Both the position numbers and the translations under genes were made by a program. Under the pieces are notes generated by a model that was not told where the DNA came from, made no database searches, and worked only from the letters and a program-made list of their open reading frames with translations. A DNA stretch of 6,332 nt from positions 8,954 through 15,285 of the forward strand of contig JAGQUL010000081.1 in the NCBI GenBank assembly GCA_020438525.1. Direction: 5' to 3'. How positions within the stretch are numbered: the first letter of the stretch is position 1; every line of letters starts with the position of its first letter. Source of the DNA: Thermoleophilia bacterium. GTDB taxonomy: Bacteria > Actinomycetota > Thermoleophilia > Gaiellales > SKUG01. This document shows positions 5,775 to 6,332 of the stretch, piece after piece.

Positions 5775-6332
5775 ACGACCCCCTGGTTGGCAGCACGTAC
5801 GACGGGCGATACCGCATCGAGCGCCGGATCGGCTCGGGCGGGATGGCGAACGTCTATCTCGCGCAGGACGAGACGCTCGGTCGTCGCGTCGCGATCAAGG
5901 TGCTGCACCAGCGCTATGCGGAGGACTCCCAGTTCGTCGAGCGGTTCCTGCGCGAGGCGAGCGCGGCGGCGCGGCTGAACCACCCGAACATCGTCCAGGT
6001 CTACGACCGGGGACAGGCGGATTCCACGTACTACATCGCGATGGAGTACGTGGACGGCATGACGCTCAAGGACCTCGTCCGCCGGCGCGGCGCGCTCACC
6101 GAGCAGGAGGTGCTCGCGTACGGGCGCCAGGCGCTGCACGCGCTGCGCTTCGCGCATCGCAACGGGATCGTCCATCGCGACATCAAGCCGCACAACATGA
6201 TGGTCGACACCGACGGCCGGCTGAAGATCGCCGACTTCGGCATCGCACGCGCGGCGGCCGACGCCGACCACGGCCTGACCGAGGCCGGCTCGATCGTGGG
6301 CACCGCGCAGTACCTGTCGCCCGAGCAGGCGC
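5762..6332 (+). CDS. pknB: PknB-type Ser/Thr protein kinase, N-terminal part (runs off right edge)
   Basis: The first 190 residues of a Hanks-type kinase that phosphorylates wall-synthesis and division proteins. Visible in order: glycine loop GSGGMANV (24-31), VAIK with K46, helix C E65 (in FLREA), hinge MEYVDG (94-99), HRDIKPHN (138-145) with catalytic D140 and N145, DFG (158-160), and the activation segment up to GTAQYLSPEQA (180-190). All catalytic residues are present. The activation loop reads LTEAGSIVGTAQY: T173 aligns with T171 of M. tuberculosis PknB, but the second phospho-threonine position (T173 there) is Ala175 here, with Ser177 close by. The rest of the kinase domain, the membrane helix and any external PASTA repeats lie beyond the window, so the PknB name rests on the kinase sequence and operon position. 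The start is ATG 5762 or ATG 5771 (MNDPLVGSTYDGRY); a gap of about 95 bases separates it from pbpA. Confidence 0.94.
   Translation, partial: METMNDPLVGSTYDGRYRIERRIGSGGMANVYLAQDETLGRRVAIKVLHQRYAEDSQFVERFLREASAAARLNHPNIVQVYDRGQADSTYYIAMEYVDGMTLKDLVRRRGALTEQEVLAYGRQALHALRFAHRNGIVHRDIKPHNMMVDTDGRLKIADFGIARAAADADHGLTEAGSIVGTAQYLSPEQA

Noticed and set aside
614..5817. Several long minus-strand open frames opposite fhaA-pbpA (for example 614-1900, 1861-3189, 2648-4195, 4396-5817).
   Set aside because: They show the Arg/His/Ala/Gln-rich composition typical of antisense frames opposite high-GC genes, with no recognisable domains, and each lies opposite a well-supported gene.
1..6332. A novel defence, mobile or biosynthetic system.
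   Set aside because: Every complete gene belongs to the known actinobacterial wall-synthesis and PknB signalling locus. No transposase, integrase, direct-repeat array, tRNA or attachment site was seen.

Overview
The window is a very GC-rich stretch (coding third positions nearly all G or C) carrying the conserved actinobacterial growth, division and Ser/Thr-kinase signalling locus in the classical order fhaA - fhaB - pstP - rodA/ftsW - pbpA - pknB, all on the + strand. The order matches the Mycobacterium tuberculosis Rv0020c-Rv0014c region, but an adjacent pknA was not found between pbpA and pknB. The FhaA N-terminus, the short FhaA linker and the style of the kinase activation loop look to me most like Thermoleophilia (Solirubrobacterales-type deep-branching Actinomycetota). 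That placement is from memory of the family, not from a search.

Layout: bases 1 to about 163 (or 187) hold the 5' end of an unrecognised minus-strand gene with an acidic start and an Ala/Gly/Lys-rich continuation that runs off the left edge. A divergent intergenic region of about 150-175 bases follows, unusually rich in inverted repeats: a long imperfect hairpin (195-250), a 10-bp palindrome (299-308) and a 7-bp stem close to the fhaA start (307-330). From 339 to 5667 five genes are packed with 1- or 4-base overlaps or a 1-base gap, so they almost certainly form one operon with coupled translation. About 95 bases separate pbpA from pknB. They contain a 7-bp stem and a 36-codon open frame that overlaps both the pbpA stop and a possible pknB start. 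The kinase runs off the right edge in its activation segment.

How the genes work together (family knowledge): PknB is a membrane kinase that senses cell-wall state. PstP dephosphorylates PknB and its substrates. FhaA and FhaB are phosphothreonine-binding adaptors. RodA (a SEDS glycosyltransferase) and PbpA (a class B transpeptidase) form a cognate peptidoglycan-synthesising pair. The window therefore encodes a wall-synthesis enzyme pair with its phospho-signalling control. All catalytic motifs are intact where visible.

I see no mobile element, CRISPR array, RNA gene or clearly new system. The points worth a second look are the structured divergent region, the unknown acidic minus-strand gene, the pbpA-pknB junction and a kinase activation loop with only one of the two usual threonines.
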